Origin: Coemansia sp. RSA 922
Taxonomy: Eukaryota; Kickxellomycota; Kickxellomycetes; Kickxellales; Kickxellaceae
DNA: 29,502 bases
Direction of reading: 5' to 3'
NCBI GenBank assembly: GCA_027577415.1
Contig: JANBQS010000169.1
Span: forward strand, 1-29,502
A program made the position numbers and the translations under genes. The notes beneath the pieces are model-generated. The model was given only the letters and a program-made list of their open reading frames with translations, had not been told where the DNA came from and made no database searches. Every line of letters starts with the position of its first letter. The stretch's first letter is position 1. Positions 1 to 10,400 of the stretch are shown piece after piece.

Positions 1-1058
1 CAGGCTTTCCTCAATATCCAACAGCAACAGCATACGCAGCAGCCTATGCACCTTCCACTTCAAACGTCTTACGAGGCGGCTTACCATCACCAGCAACAGT
101 CGCAACAGTTCCACCAACAACAACAGCAACCCCAGTACCACGCTCAGCAGCAATATCAGCAATATCAGACCCTGCCACGAATGCGGCCGCCCCAGTAGAC
201 GCTCCAGATGTTGAGCAGCGCGAACCAGGTGGTAGTGATGCTAACGGATACTGGGCTCCGCCCTCTGGCCGGTCCAGAGCAGCGGCAGCCGGGAATGCTG
301 GCGAACGCGATGGTGGCCGTTTGGCCAAAGCTCGGCTGGTAACCAAGGCAATGGCTGTGGATCCTAGTGCTACATCGTCAGACTCGCCGCACCTGAGCAC
401 GGTCAACTCTGTTGCGCCTACGTTTCCATCCTACCAGTCGTATCAGCAGCAGCAGTCTTACTACAACTACCAGCAACAGCGCATGGAGCAACAGCAGTAC
501 CATACCGAGCAACCGCCAGAAGCTGCGGGTTCTCCACCGGTCAGCGCTATCAGTCAACTAGTGATCTCTTCAAACTCTGCTGTTCCAGGAGCTACGGGTT
601 ACTCGCAATCAGCCCTTGCGTCTGCGGCTAATTCCAAAACTGGCAACCAGCGTACCACTGCGAATCACCAGTACCAGCAGTATCAGCAGTCGCATTTGCT
701 CCATCAGCAGCAACATCAGTCGCAGCAGTTGCTTCAACTCGGCTCCTCCAACATGCACGCTGCTGCCTCGCAGATGAGCAGAGATCCGGCGACATCTGCT
801 ACACAGCTCAACTCGTACTGGCTAATGTCGCGTGCTCACCAGCAGCAGCAGCAGCAAAAGCAGCAGCAGCAACAACCACATGCTGGCCAGGTGGCCAACG
901 TCTCCGCTCACCACCACCAGCAGCAATCGCCCGCTACAGCACTGTCTTCATTGCCACCCATGACTCACAACGGCGATGTGCTGCCGGGCGCTGGTCGGAG
1001 ACTGGACGAACTTCAGCTTAATCAGTACCAGGGCATGAATAGCTGGCAAATGCAGTGA
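1..1058 (+). CDS. Glutamine-rich protein, C-terminal part (5' end off window, apparent frame break)
   Basis: Only the 3' part lies in the window; the stop is TGA at 1056-1058. From about 165 to 1058 the reading frame has codon starts at positions divisible by 3. It encodes a low-complexity protein rich in Gln, Tyr, His, Ser and Ala, with several Q runs (around 440-480, 670-740 and 835-880) and no recognisable folded domain. From 1 to about 165 the frame-1 reading has the same Q/H/Y-rich character and a GC-rich third position, but it meets TAG at 196-198. The frame that is open throughout reads the CAG/CAA repeats as Ala/Thr codons with a clearly AT-rich third position, unlike the rest of the gene. 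I infer a frame change near 165-198: a missing base, a real frameshift, or less likely an unseen intron. Such Q-rich tails are common in fungal transcriptional regulators and RNA-binding proteins, but the family cannot be named. It converges on DDI1, 148 bp away. Confidence 0.6.
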   Translation, partial: GFPQYPTATAYAAAYAPSTSNVLRGGLPSPATVATVPPTTTATPVPRSAAISAISDPATNAAAPVDAPDVEQREPGGSDANGYWAPPSGRSRAAAAGNAGERDGGRLAKARLVTKAMAVDPSATSSDSPHLSTVNSVAPTFPSYQSYQQQQSYYNYQQQRMEQQQYHTEQPPEAAGSPPVSAISQLVISSNSAVPGATGYSQSALASAANSKTGNQRTTANHQYQQYQQSHLLHQQQHQSQQLLQLGSSNMHAAASQMSRDPATSATQLNSYWLMSRAHQQQQQQKQQQQQPHAGQVANVSAHHHQQQSPATALSSLPPMTHNGDVLPGAGRRLDELQLNQYQGMNSWQMQ

Positions 1059-1206
1059 TCGATCATGTCCACAACAATCTCGTATCCGTAACGTCAGTGC
1101 AATTACTTTTTTAACATATATTTTATACTATTTGTGGCAAAAACGTCAAACTTGTGACAGCAACTGATTGCAAAATGAAGAGATATGACAGCTTGGGTCA
1201 CACATC

Positions 1207-2584
1207 TCAAGAGAAGATGAGGCTGGCGGCAATGTCTGGATTTCCACCAGCTCTGTTCAAGCTGCTAATAGCCTCTTCGCGACTGACACCCAGGGCCATG
1301 ACAGATGCGATTTTCTCTTCAGAGTGCGTGGGAGGGAGAGGTTGAAGCTGCTGCCCCGGCTGGTATTGGTATTGCAGGGGCTGCTGATGCTGCTGGTATT
1401 GCTGTCGCTGGGCTAGATTCGATGCCGCCATACCTCCAGGCTGCTCGTAGGCCGGCTGAGGCGGAGCAACCGGCGGGGTGACCACGGATGTGGCAGAGGC
1501 CGGATTGTCATCGTCCTCCATACTCTTAGGAGCCAAGTGCTCTGGCAAAAACTCGATTACCTCCTCGCCAATGACAAGTGCGTTTTGCCTCAAGTCAATG
1601 CACATCTGGTGGCGGCGCAGCATGTCCAGGCCAAATAGCAGCCCAATGTGAGCGCCCTCCATGACGGTAAAGGAGCAGAGCAGGTTCTGCGCACCCAAAG
1701 TCAACTGAGCGTTATGTACGCGGCCCAAGATCTTGGCTTTGCCCACGCCTCGCGCCTCTCCAGAGAACCGAGTATCGACTAGACGCATAATGCCACAGCG
1801 CTCAGCGCAAGAGTGGCTCATGACAGTGGCTTGCGCACCAGAGTCAACCAAAGCCTTGATGGGGGTGCCGTTGACAATGACGTCAATGTAAAGCATGGCT
1901 ACTGAGGCAAAGGACTCGGGATTCAGCTCTAGCGCAGTTTCCATATTGCGCATGACGTTCTCCTGGCGGATCATCTCCTCGATCTTGCGCTGCGAGTCGA
2001 TATCAAAGGGGTTGGCGTTCAGCCTTTCCATCTCACGATCTCGCTCATCCTGTCCGTTCCTCTGCTCGTCTTGTAGCTGGGTAAGGAGCCGGCCAAACTC
2101 GGCTGGGTCATTTTGTGCTGCGTGCACAATGCCAGGATGAACCATAGATAGCTGGCGCATGAGCTGTGGGTTGCCAAGCACCTGCTGACGGTGAGCCTCA
2201 AGCTGGGGGTCCAACTGACCCTGACCCTGGCTTGTGCGTTGCGGGAGTGCTGGTGGCGGTGGCTGGCGGGACTTGTCTGCAATATATACCATGTCGCCGC
2301 TTTTTAGCTCCAAGTCCTTGAGCGACTGCTCAGCTCCACTAAGCACCTTGCCGTCGTGCATCAAAGTCTGGTCGGACACAGGGATGTTGCACTACAAAAA
2401 GGAAAGACCAAAGTATGTTAGTCAGACCAAAGTATAGAATAAAGGGGGTTTACGATTGCATGCTCCAAGTGTCAGAGAGTAACGGTACCTCTAGTTCAAG
2501 CAGGGCGCATAGGTCGCCAAGCACCATGGATTCATCGACTTCAATTGTGAATGTCGTGTCTGACTGCGTAATTGAAAGACGCAT
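1207..2584 (-). CDS. DDI1: DDI1, ubiquitin-receptor aspartic protease (UBL-RVP-UBA)
   Basis: Join of 2584..2489 and 2391..1207 on the minus strand, giving 426 residues. The ATG at 2584 opens a 32-codon exon holding the first part of a ubiquitin-like fold. A 97-bp phase-0 GT-AG intron follows, and exon 2 completes the UBL (residues 1-72). A helical linker region lies around 110-190. The retroviral-type aspartic protease domain is about 195-320, with the active-site motif DSGA at 215-218 and the Ddi1-typical second half (FGLDMLRRHQ). After a Q/P-rich linker comes a C-terminal UBA domain (about 387-426, core MALGVSREEA). In the known family, Ddi1 shuttles ubiquitinated clients to the proteasome and cleaves highly ubiquitinated proteins as a dimer. 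All three domains are present, which is the full architecture; some lineages have lost the UBA. It is divergent from FCP1 and convergent with the Q-rich gene. Identification is very secure; the exon 1 call rests on frame, splice consensus and UBL completion. Confidence 0.95.
2392..2488 (-). other. Spliceosomal intron in DDI1
   Basis: On the minus strand the donor GTACCG begins at 2488 directly after a GAG codon. The acceptor, a T-rich tract ending in TTTGTAG, finishes at 2392. Length is 97 bp and phase 0. Reading through meets a stop (TAA) after 13 codons, whereas splicing joins the two halves of the ubiquitin-like domain exactly. Confidence 0.88.
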
Positions 2585-3224
2585 TGTTGTATACAAAGTC
2601 TCTTTCAGGAGCGCTTAGTGAGACGCTTTGTCGTTTGTAGCGAGAATGTTTAGCGCACAGGCAAGCAGAATCGAAAAAAGAGATAAATAAGGAGTAGCAG
2701 GAAACCGGAGCAATGTAAGGAGAAGAAGAAAAGGAGAACAGGACGATGGACAAGGAGACGAAAGGAAAATCGACGAGGCGTGATGACACCCAAGCTTCTC
2801 ATAAGCAATACATTCACGTGATGAGTAGGAATTGGTGCTCTGGCCAATGGCGAGGCGACGCTTAGAAAGAAGGTAGCTTTTCCATTTTCCCTTTTTTTTT
2901 TTTTGGCGGACGAGCCAAACGCTATAAAATGAAGGGGGATGTCCTCCGAAAATTTTCGCCTCCACCTTTAAACCTCAGCTCGCCCCCTATTCCTCACTTT
3001 TTTTTTCGCCCTATTTTTTTCTTTACTTTTCTTCTTCTTGACAAGGTGCGTCTCCGTCACACGTACACACGCCCAGACTCGGTCTTGTCTTTTACTGGCG
3101 AATTTTGCTTGCTCAATCAATCAGTCTAAATCTATCTATTTTCTTTTCTTCCGACTGCGGCTGTAGGTCTGCGTGCGCGCACTCACACCCACACACATAT
3201 ATTCTGAGCGCTTTGTTCGTGTAA
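2585..3224. promoter_or_regulatory. Divergent promoter region between DDI1 and FCP1
   Basis: A 640-bp head-to-head interval with no convincing coding frame. The plus-strand half holds a T tract (2892-2904), a TATAAAA box at 2923-2929, and then a pyrimidine-rich leader of about 270 nt without any ATG before the FCP1 start at 3225. A possible 5'-UTR intron (GTGCGT at 3046 to TAG at 3166) can be drawn but is not required. The DDI1 half has no clear TATA element. The short open frames here are low-complexity and overlap one another. Confidence 0.6.
2923..2929 (+). promoter_or_regulatory. TATA box, FCP1 side
   Basis: TATAAAA lies 296 bp upstream of the FCP1 start codon, just after a T-rich tract. 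It would place transcription start near 2955, giving a long leader without upstream ATGs. The match is by sequence only. Confidence 0.45.
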
Positions 3225-6110
3225 ATGGAGTCCACCAATGCGCTGGGCGTGCCGCGGCAGCACGAGCCAGCCACCATCGTCGATATAAAGGTCAGCACAG
3301 GCGACTCTGTCGCAAAGCAAGTGCCGCTGCTTGTTTACGAGCACAAAGTAAAGTACGATCCTGCATTGGCCGAGTCGGAAGACCGCAATCTTTTAAAGGC
3401 ACTCAAGAAGAACGCCGACAGTGACGGCTACATCAGTAAGCGTGAATTCCTTCGCACTCCGTTCGATGGCACAGTTGCTAGTCTCTCGTGTGCTATTGGT
3501 GACGTTGTTCGGCATGGCGACGTATTGGTAGAGATCACTGTGCCATGCGGTCACGGCGCCGTGTTCAATGGTCTGTGTGGTCTATGTGGGAAGGACGTGA
3601 GCGGTATCGATACTAGTGGGTTGCCAGACTCACACGCAAACATTGACATGTTCCACGATGCTACGGGGCTCAAAGTCAGCTACGAGGTTGCTGCCAACAT
3701 TGACGCCGACACACGCAACAGCCTGTGGGATCAGAAAAAGCTATCGCTGATTATTGATCTGGACCAGACCATCATTCACGCCAACGCAACTCTCGATCCA
3801 AACTTTGAGGGCTGGCTGATTGACAATTACGACGGCCCGCAGATCAACGGCAAGGGCAAAGAGAAGGAAGCGTCTGAAGACGAAACCCCGCCTGTAGCGC
3901 GCCTTCCCTCAGACGTTGGCTCATTTTACCTGTCCGATAGCCCGCTTCGATACTATATCAAGATGCGGCCGGGTCTACAAGATTTTTTGGAGCGCATATC
4001 ACAGCTGTATGAGATGCACATCTACACGATGGGAACAAAGCCCTACGCCAACGCCGTGGCAGCAATGATTGACCCTGAGCGACGCTACTTTAACGGCCGC
4101 ATTCTGTCGCGCGATGAAAGCGGGTCGATGACTCGAAAGACGCTCAAGCGTCTCTTCCCCGTCGACACGAGCATGGTTGTCATACTAGACGATCGCGCCG
4201 ACGTTTGGGAGTGGTCTCCCAACCTGATAAAGGTGCACCCTTACGAGTTTTTCCGAGGTGTCGGCGACATCAACGCTGGAATGTTGCCCAATGTACAGCG
4301 CACTGAGCCCGCTCCCTCCGCTGACGGCGAGTCGGCAGATGTGGCAAAGCTTGACGGTGTCTCCGACAGCACAGGAAATCACCCGCGGGATTCAAATGAC
4401 CCCGTTGTCCAGGCCGAGAGAAGCGCTGTGGCCGATGGCCGCAATACGCAGCCCGGTACGCCAGGCGAAAAGCGCCCACAGCTGGTCGACGCTGACCGCG
4501 AGCTAGTGACGATCCAGTCGGTACTGACGAACCTGCACCAAAAGTACTATGACGTTCTGGACGACTTGCCCAACTCAGATATGCCTGACGTCGCCCAGCT
4601 GCTTGCCAGTAAAAGGCGGCAAGTGCTGAGTGGCGTTACTATCGTCTTTACGGCTGCGTTCCCTATTAACCAGGGCGCGCCTCCGCCCCACAAAAACGAC
4701 CTGTGGCAGTGGGCGCAGAGCTTTGGTGCGCGATGCGAGCTGGAGATTAACGAGCGCACCACTCACGTTGTGGCTGGAAAACCAGGGACCGAAAAGGTGC
4801 ACTCGGCGAGGCGGATGCGTGGCAACAACGGTGCCAATTCCGGTGGTCGCTCCCCGCCTATTGTAGTAAAGACCAACTGGCTGCTGGACTCGATTGGGCG
4901 GTGGGAGAGCCTCGACGAGACGCCGTATCTGTGGTACGACGAGGACAAGGACGTTGTCGTCCGGTCTCGCAGGCACCTGAGCACCCAAAGCAATGCCTCT
5001 GATTCGCCCTCGCGCAAACGCAAGGAGAATGAGGGTTTATTTCCTGACCGCGACTCTAAGCAGCCCAAACGTCAATTGGCAGCAATCCAGCGGTTAAAGG
5101 GTCAACAAGAAGCGAGTAGCAACTTTGACAGCGCCAACACCACCGACATTGAAGATGAGCTCGAAAGGCAAGAGGCGGGGCTTGAAGAACATGAGGCCGA
5201 GGTCGATGATTTTGTGCAGACGATTGACTGGGATGACCTCGAGCGCGAAGCTATGGAGGACAGCGACTCGGACTATGCCAGCGACAATAGCCAGACATCT
5301 TCGCCCGGTGCCCGCCACTCTAGGTCTCAGTCGCGTACAGGAACCTCGCCTAGCCTACGGAACGCTGCTTTGCTTCAGGCCACTCAGAAGCGACAGCAAG
5401 AAGAGCGGCAGGCGTCAACGAGCCGTCAAAGGAGATCTGGCACTGGCGGCGATGTTCTGACCGATAGCAGTGACGTCTATGCCGACAGCAGCAGCAGCGA
5501 GTGTAGCAGTGGAGGCGAGGATCATGAATCTGGTTCCCAACCTTTGGCTGAAAGACATCGCATGAAGCGCCGCAAGACCTCTCCCGACAGCACCAAGCAG
5601 CGCAGAGAGGCTGCAAGCAGGCGTCGGTCCAAGTTGGCCAACAACGATGGCAGCTTGGATATCGGCACCAATACGGAGGATACTGAAGATAGTGAAGCTG
5701 ATGCGGACGATAGCAGCGATCATAAGTTGCCGGCCAAAACAGGTGACATGCGCAAGCGCTTGGCTAACAAACTGGGCATATCGCTAAAGCCAACGTCTAT
5801 TCTTGACCGTGATAACGGTAGTAAGGCCAACAATAGCGATAGTGACGACGACAGTGATCGTTACGCTGGACAGGATCGACCTGATGCGCCCTTGTTTGCA
5901 GGTATTGAAGACCCTCCCGTGGTGGGCTTTGAAAACGACAAGGAGGACGACAGTGAATTTGAAGAAGCTGGCAGCCAACAGGGCGTAGCTGGTGACGACA
6001 ACGACGCAGACGGCGGCGAGAGCGAGCAGTGGGGAGAAGACGATGATGACGATGACGAGAACTTTGACGACCTGATCAACAACTTGGAAGAGGAGATTTC
6101 GTCGACATAG
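3225..6110 (+). CDS. FCP1: FCP1, RNA polymerase II CTD phosphatase
   Basis: A single 961-residue open frame. The start at 3225 is the first ATG of the leader. The N-terminus (about 15-105) has the biotinyl/lipoyl-like fold seen in fungal and animal FCP1, followed by a Cys cluster (CGH at 108-110, then CGLCGKD). The FCP1 homology/HAD phosphatase domain spans about 172-345: catalytic DLDQT at 178-182 (nucleophile D178, acid/base D180) and the distal acidic motif LDDRADVW at 321-328. A BRCT domain follows at about 463-570. The remainder is Ser/Asp/Glu-rich and disordered, ending in an acidic segment with DDLINNLEEEI, which resembles the TFIIF (RAP74)-binding tail of known FCP1. In the known family it removes Ser-phosphates from the Rpb1 CTD to recycle polymerase. 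All key residues are present and length is within the family range. Confidence 0.96.
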   Translation: MESTNALGVPRQHEPATIVDIKVSTGDSVAKQVPLLVYEHKVKYDPALAESEDRNLLKALKKNADSDGYISKREFLRTPFDGTVASLSCAIGDVVRHGDVLVEITVPCGHGAVFNGLCGLCGKDVSGIDTSGLPDSHANIDMFHDATGLKVSYEVAANIDADTRNSLWDQKKLSLIIDLDQTIIHANATLDPNFEGWLIDNYDGPQINGKGKEKEASEDETPPVARLPSDVGSFYLSDSPLRYYIKMRPGLQDFLERISQLYEMHIYTMGTKPYANAVAAMIDPERRYFNGRILSRDESGSMTRKTLKRLFPVDTSMVVILDDRADVWEWSPNLIKVHPYEFFRGVGDINAGMLPNVQRTEPAPSADGESADVAKLDGVSDSTGNHPRDSNDPVVQAERSAVADGRNTQPGTPGEKRPQLVDADRELVTIQSVLTNLHQKYYDVLDDLPNSDMPDVAQLLASKRRQVLSGVTIVFTAAFPINQGAPPPHKNDLWQWAQSFGARCELEINERTTHVVAGKPGTEKVHSARRMRGNNGANSGGRSPPIVVKTNWLLDSIGRWESLDETPYLWYDEDKDVVVRSRRHLSTQSNASDSPSRKRKENEGLFPDRDSKQPKRQLAAIQRLKGQQEASSNFDSANTTDIEDELERQEAGLEEHEAEVDDFVQTIDWDDLEREAMEDSDSDYASDNSQTSSPGARHSRSQSRTGTSPSLRNAALLQATQKRQQEERQASTSRQRRSGTGGDVLTDSSDVYADSSSSECSSGGEDHESGSQPLAERHRMKRRKTSPDSTKQRREAASRRRSKLANNDGSLDIGTNTEDTEDSEADADDSSDHKLPAKTGDMRKRLANKLGISLKPTSILDRDNGSKANNSDSDDDSDRYAGQDRPDAPLFAGIEDPPVVGFENDKEDDSEFEEAGSQQGVAGDDNDADGGESEQWGEDDDDDDENFDDLINNLEEEISST

Positions 6111-6423
6111 CTGACCGGCTCCTTGTGTGTATTTTGTCTAAAAGTCCGTAGACTCTGCGTTGTCTACTTTTTCTATTTTACTTTTATTTTACGTTTATAA
6201 AACCTTCATTTTTTTGTTCAAGTGATGACGTAAGCAATGGGAAAGAAAATCGGCGGCTTGCGGGAATTGGCAATCCGTAGATGCCGAGTTCCGTGCGTCC
6301 CACACGTGTTAATTCTTCAGTGGTATCTTTGTGGCGGAAGAGGTGACTCGTTCTCCTTTCTTTATCTCATTTTTTTGTTATCTAATTTGTACTTGTGTGC
6401 CGCCGCTTTAGCATCAAGGAAAG
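6111..6423 (+). promoter_or_regulatory. FCP1 3' flank and promoter/leader of the hydrolase gene
   Basis: The interval is 313 bp. It contains TATAAAA at 6196-6202, a CRE/ATF-like TGACGTAA at 6226-6233, and a CACGTG E-box at 6303-6308. An upstream ATG at 6237 opens a 66-codon frame that runs to 6437, past the main start at 6424 and in a different frame. If transcription starts just below the TATA element, this upstream frame would lie in the leader. Confidence 0.45.
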
Positions 6424-7377
6424 ATGCAAGCGGTTAGACGTGTATTCGACGCATCGCGTAAGGGCCAGAGAATAGTGGCCAATATCTACAGCGCGACCGA
6501 GACCATTAGCAGTGACAACAAAAGGACGAGACTAACGCTACTTTTAGCTCACGCCAACGGATTTCACAAGGAACTCTGGGAGCCGACACTGGAGCGAGTC
6601 TTTGCACACAAAAGCGAGAGTTGGTATATTGACCAAGCTATCGCGTTAGACTCGTACAACCACGGAGACAGCGCCATAGCTAACCGCTCCTCTATCGACA
6701 ATGAGGACTTTTCACCTTGGACTGAAAATTCCCGCGACATCCTTGCCATATTAGCGCAACTGGGCAGCTCTCGGAATATTGTCGGCATTGGTCACTCTTG
6801 GGGCGCGTCATCGTTGTTGCTCGCAGAGATAATGGCGCCATTGTCGTTTGCCAATCTGATCATTACTGACCCGGTACTACATTCTGGGGGCGACCAGTCT
6901 GCGAGTGCGTTGGCGAAGCTCACGCTCAAGCGGCGGTACCAGTGGAGTACTGCTGAGGAAGCTCGCCAGTATTTTAGTAACCATCCGTTCTTTCGTATCT
7001 GGGACCAGCGTATTATTGACTTGCATTTGAGATATGGCCTAGAGCTGGTTGGAGAGGATGAATCACTTGTGCTCAAGTGTCGCCCTAGCAATGAGTCGGC
7101 GGTTTACTTGGGCTCTAGAGATGACTCTCCGTATGCAACGCAAAACTTGTCAAAGGTCCATTGTCCAGTGGCATTCCTTACAGGAGAAACTTCTGAGCAG
7201 TCGCCGCCTGCTCATATTACTAGGATTACCAAGAACATGGTCGATTGTCGTCATGTTGTGATGAACGACGTTGGTCACTTGCTTTTACACCAAGATCCTG
7301 ATAGAACTGCCGATCGGTATATTGAATTTCTAGATGGCTTTGTGTCGAAAAAACCTTGTCCGACAGCCAACCTCTAA
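6424..7377 (+). CDS. Alpha/beta hydrolase, Lpx1-like
   Basis: A 317-residue intronless protein. The N-terminal strand is followed by LLLAHANGFHKELWEP (39-54), which is the pattern of the yeast peroxisomal hydrolase Lpx1 and its fungal relatives. The nucleophile elbow is GHSWG at 123-127 (Ser125). The acid residue is not certain. The catalytic His is probably H285 in NDVGHLLLH. There is no signal peptide or membrane segment, so it is soluble and intracellular. The protein ends in -TANL, and ANL matches the weak peroxisomal signal at the end of human catalase (KANL); true Lpx1 ends in a stronger PTS1. A lipase/esterase acting in or near peroxisomes is therefore inferred, with the substrate unknown. 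It lies 313 bp downstream of FCP1 on the same strand and is convergent with the ABC transporter. An out-of-frame upstream ATG may lower translation. Confidence 0.82.
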   Translation: MQAVRRVFDASRKGQRIVANIYSATETISSDNKRTRLTLLLAHANGFHKELWEPTLERVFAHKSESWYIDQAIALDSYNHGDSAIANRSSIDNEDFSPWTENSRDILAILAQLGSSRNIVGIGHSWGASSLLLAEIMAPLSFANLIITDPVLHSGGDQSASALAKLTLKRRYQWSTAEEARQYFSNHPFFRIWDQRIIDLHLRYGLELVGEDESLVLKCRPSNESAVYLGSRDDSPYATQNLSKVHCPVAFLTGETSEQSPPAHITRITKNMVDCRHVVMNDVGHLLLHQDPDRTADRYIEFLDGFVSKKPCPTANL

Positions 7378-7421
7378 ATACATTTTTACAAACTTTTTTT
7401 TTTTTTTTGCAAGACTATAGA

Positions 7422-7427
7422 TTTATT
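7422..7427 (-). terminator. AATAAA polyadenylation signal for the ABC transporter
   Basis: TTTATT on the plus strand reads AATAAA on the minus strand, about 65 nt beyond the transporter stop codon. It sits in the 115-bp convergent gap with the hydrolase gene, which also holds a T16 tract (7393-7408). Confidence 0.5.
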
Positions 7428-7492
7428 TGTTAAAGTAAATGAACAAAAATATATGATATGACTGAAAATACACGGCGATAGTTTCAAAAAAT

Positions 7493-10400
7493 TTACTGAC
7501 CAAAATCGCTGGTTTTCACTAGTTGGGCAAACATTCCGTCTTGGACAAGCAGATCCTGTGGTGTGCCAATCTCCGCAATGGTGCCCTTGTCCATGACAAT
7601 AATGCGATCGCTGTTCATAATAGTTTCTAGGCGATGGGCAATGGTCAGCACAGTGCAGTCGTTAAATTCCTTGCGAATCAGCTCTTGGACGGACTTGTCA
7701 GTCTCCAAATCGACATTGGCGGTGGCTTCATCAAGAACTATAATCTTGCACTTGCGCATAATTATGCGACACAAACCAAATAGCTGCTGTTGACCACTAC
7801 TAAATCTCCCAAAGCAGTCTCCAACTGAGTTACCCAATCCAATGGATTTGGGCTTTTCCACAGGATTTAATGTCATGGGCATCTTCATGAAAATAAATAG
7901 CATTACACGATTAAGCCAACCAGCCTTTTGCCACTGCTCTCTTTTGTGTGCTTGATTTATTTCATACTCTGACTTGGGAGAATCATTGCTTGAAGTATCC
8001 TTGGATGAAACTAGTCCAGACAAGTTGCACTTTGCCAACGCTGCCCACGTTTCTTCAATGTCAAACTGATTCAGCGGATCCAAATTCCTTCTGATTGACC
8101 CACTAAACATTGATGACTCTTGGGGAATCATGCCCAGCCGTGGTCTGTAGTCGCCAACGCCAAACTCAGAAATATCCTGTCCATCGATCAAGATAGAACC
8201 GCTGGTGTTCTCGTGAACTAATCTAAACAAGACCTTGGCCAGAGAAGACTTGCCAGCACCGGTCCGTCCGACAATACCAATCTTCTCTCCAGGATTAATG
8301 GTTAGGTTGACGTTCTTCAGAGCATAGCCTAGATCTGCACTGTACTTCATGCTAAAGTCGCGGAATTCAATTTTGCCATTGGGAGGCCACTGTGCAGATG
8401 GCCGACAGCTATCAATTACATAGGGTGCCTCTGGATCACGCTCTGCCAGATTGCGAAACTCATTAATCTTTGCTAGTATCTCGAAAGTCTCCTCCAACAA
8501 GGTGGGAATAGTTTGTATTCTCCAATCCATTAATCTACAGTTATTGCGGAACTCAGCAACATCGCCTGCCCCTATAGCATAAAACCCAATCTTTGACATA
8601 ACAATATAGACATAGAGCAGTATTGAATACAATGCTGTGCTAGTAGATACAGACACTAAACGACTAAACTTACTGTAAGCGGATATTATTATACCCAACC
8701 GGGTAGAGCTCTCAGCACTCTGGATGTAATTATTTGTGAAGTAAGGTTCTACTCCAAAGAGGCGGATCATCTGCGCTCCATCCTTGACTAAGCTCTTGTT
8801 ATGATCATGTCCCTTTTTTTCTTCCTTGTCCAACTCATTAAACCGCTTATTTAATGAATCAAAAATGGATTTCATTACATGGGACATCCACCAAAACAGT
8901 GGAACACAAAAGAGAAGCCATGGAGACAACTTTGCAATTCGATATATCAACAATAAGACACCAGTAACATCTGTCAAACTATTTGACAAATAGTTATTTA
9001 CATAATGTCTAAATGTGTCAAGAGCTTCACTATAATCGCTGCGAATATCACCATCTTGCTTACTCTCAAAGTATGTCAAAGGTGCAAATAGCAGGCCTCT
9101 AATGAGATGGTTGCCAATTTTTTGCTCATATTTATCATTAATAAAAGCCTCTTCAATGTATCTTTCAAGATCCCATGACAAACAATTTAATATATAGCCA
9201 AATGTCGCCATTCCAATATAGGTCAGCATAGCATGATTGCTAGCTGAACTAGAACTGCTGTTTGATCTTAGTGCATCAAGTTGGTATACTTCAAATAGAA
9301 ACTGTGATATATGTTCAAACAGCCCCATAATAATAATAGTTGCTACCACTGGAAATCCACAAATGCGAATAGCATACAAGGCATTACTCCAGTGTGACCA
9401 CTGCTTTGAAACTTTAGAGGTGTCACTAGCACTATTGGTCAAATCTGTGTTCTCATCAGAGGCGCTAGCTATTTCCTTATCATCTGAAGCTGGTTCTACC
9501 TGTAGCACTTTGCTGGCGTAGTCAACATCCTTCTGCTTGGGCTTTGCCTTGGCTTTGAAATCAAATGCAGTATGGACTTGAGGTGTCTGAACTTTAACTG
9601 AGACATGACCATCGTCCACAGTAACAACTTGGCTGCATAGAGGCAAGATGTTGTCTGCATGAGTAGTGACGAAGCGTAGCTTATCACCCAGCAGCCCAGT
9701 GCTCAAGATAATATTGTCAAGAATATGGCGTTTGACAATGGCGTCAACTGCCGACAAAGGATCGTCTAGGAAATATATGTCAGCTTTAGAATACACAGTT
9801 CTAGCCAATGCTAGGCGAGCCCTTTGACCACCAGAGATATTCATGCCATTCTCGCCAATAACAGTCATATCGCCTTTTGGCCACATCTCCAAGTCATCTG
9901 TAAGCGCACAAGCACTCAACACTTTCCAGTAGTATTCTTCATCATATTCACGCCCAAAGAGAATATTAGCACGCAGAGTGTTATTCATAATCCATGGCTG
10001 CTGCTCCAGGTATGCGATTTTGCCAACCAACCTTCCTGTTCCTTGCGTCATTTCTACCTCACTGCACATGGCTAGCAATAGTGACGACTTTCCCGCACCA
10101 GTCTTGCCAACGATTGCCACCAGTTCTCCTGCGCTTGCACTCAATGAAACATTTGAAAGAACACTCTTAGCCTTATCACCCATTCCCCAGGTAAAGCTAC
10201 ATTGATCCATCTCTACTAATGGACCAACTTTGGAAGTATCGTCAGAATGAGGCAAAGAATTAAGATAGTCGTCCTTTAGCATAATTTCAACTTTCTGATT
10301 ATATTTTGGCATGCGTTTAAATCCAGCTAAAATTGTGCTGATATTTTCTATATCGTCCAGTAGATTTTGAGCAAGGGAAGCGATCTCAAGAATATTGGCA

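Noticed and set aside
44..406. 120-codon minus-strand frame over the Q-rich gene
   Set aside because: Shadow of the repeats of the plus-strand coding region; Ala/Gly/Val-rich composition follows from reverse reading of CAG-type codons.
1783..1900. Retroviral-like protease motif (DSGA), as if a retroelement relic
   Set aside because: It lies inside an intact DDI1 gene with UBL and UBA domains; a cellular protease, not an element.
3046..3166. Possible 5'-UTR intron of FCP1
   Set aside because: GTGCGT to TAG can be drawn, but nothing in the frame or leader requires it and no branch site is evident.
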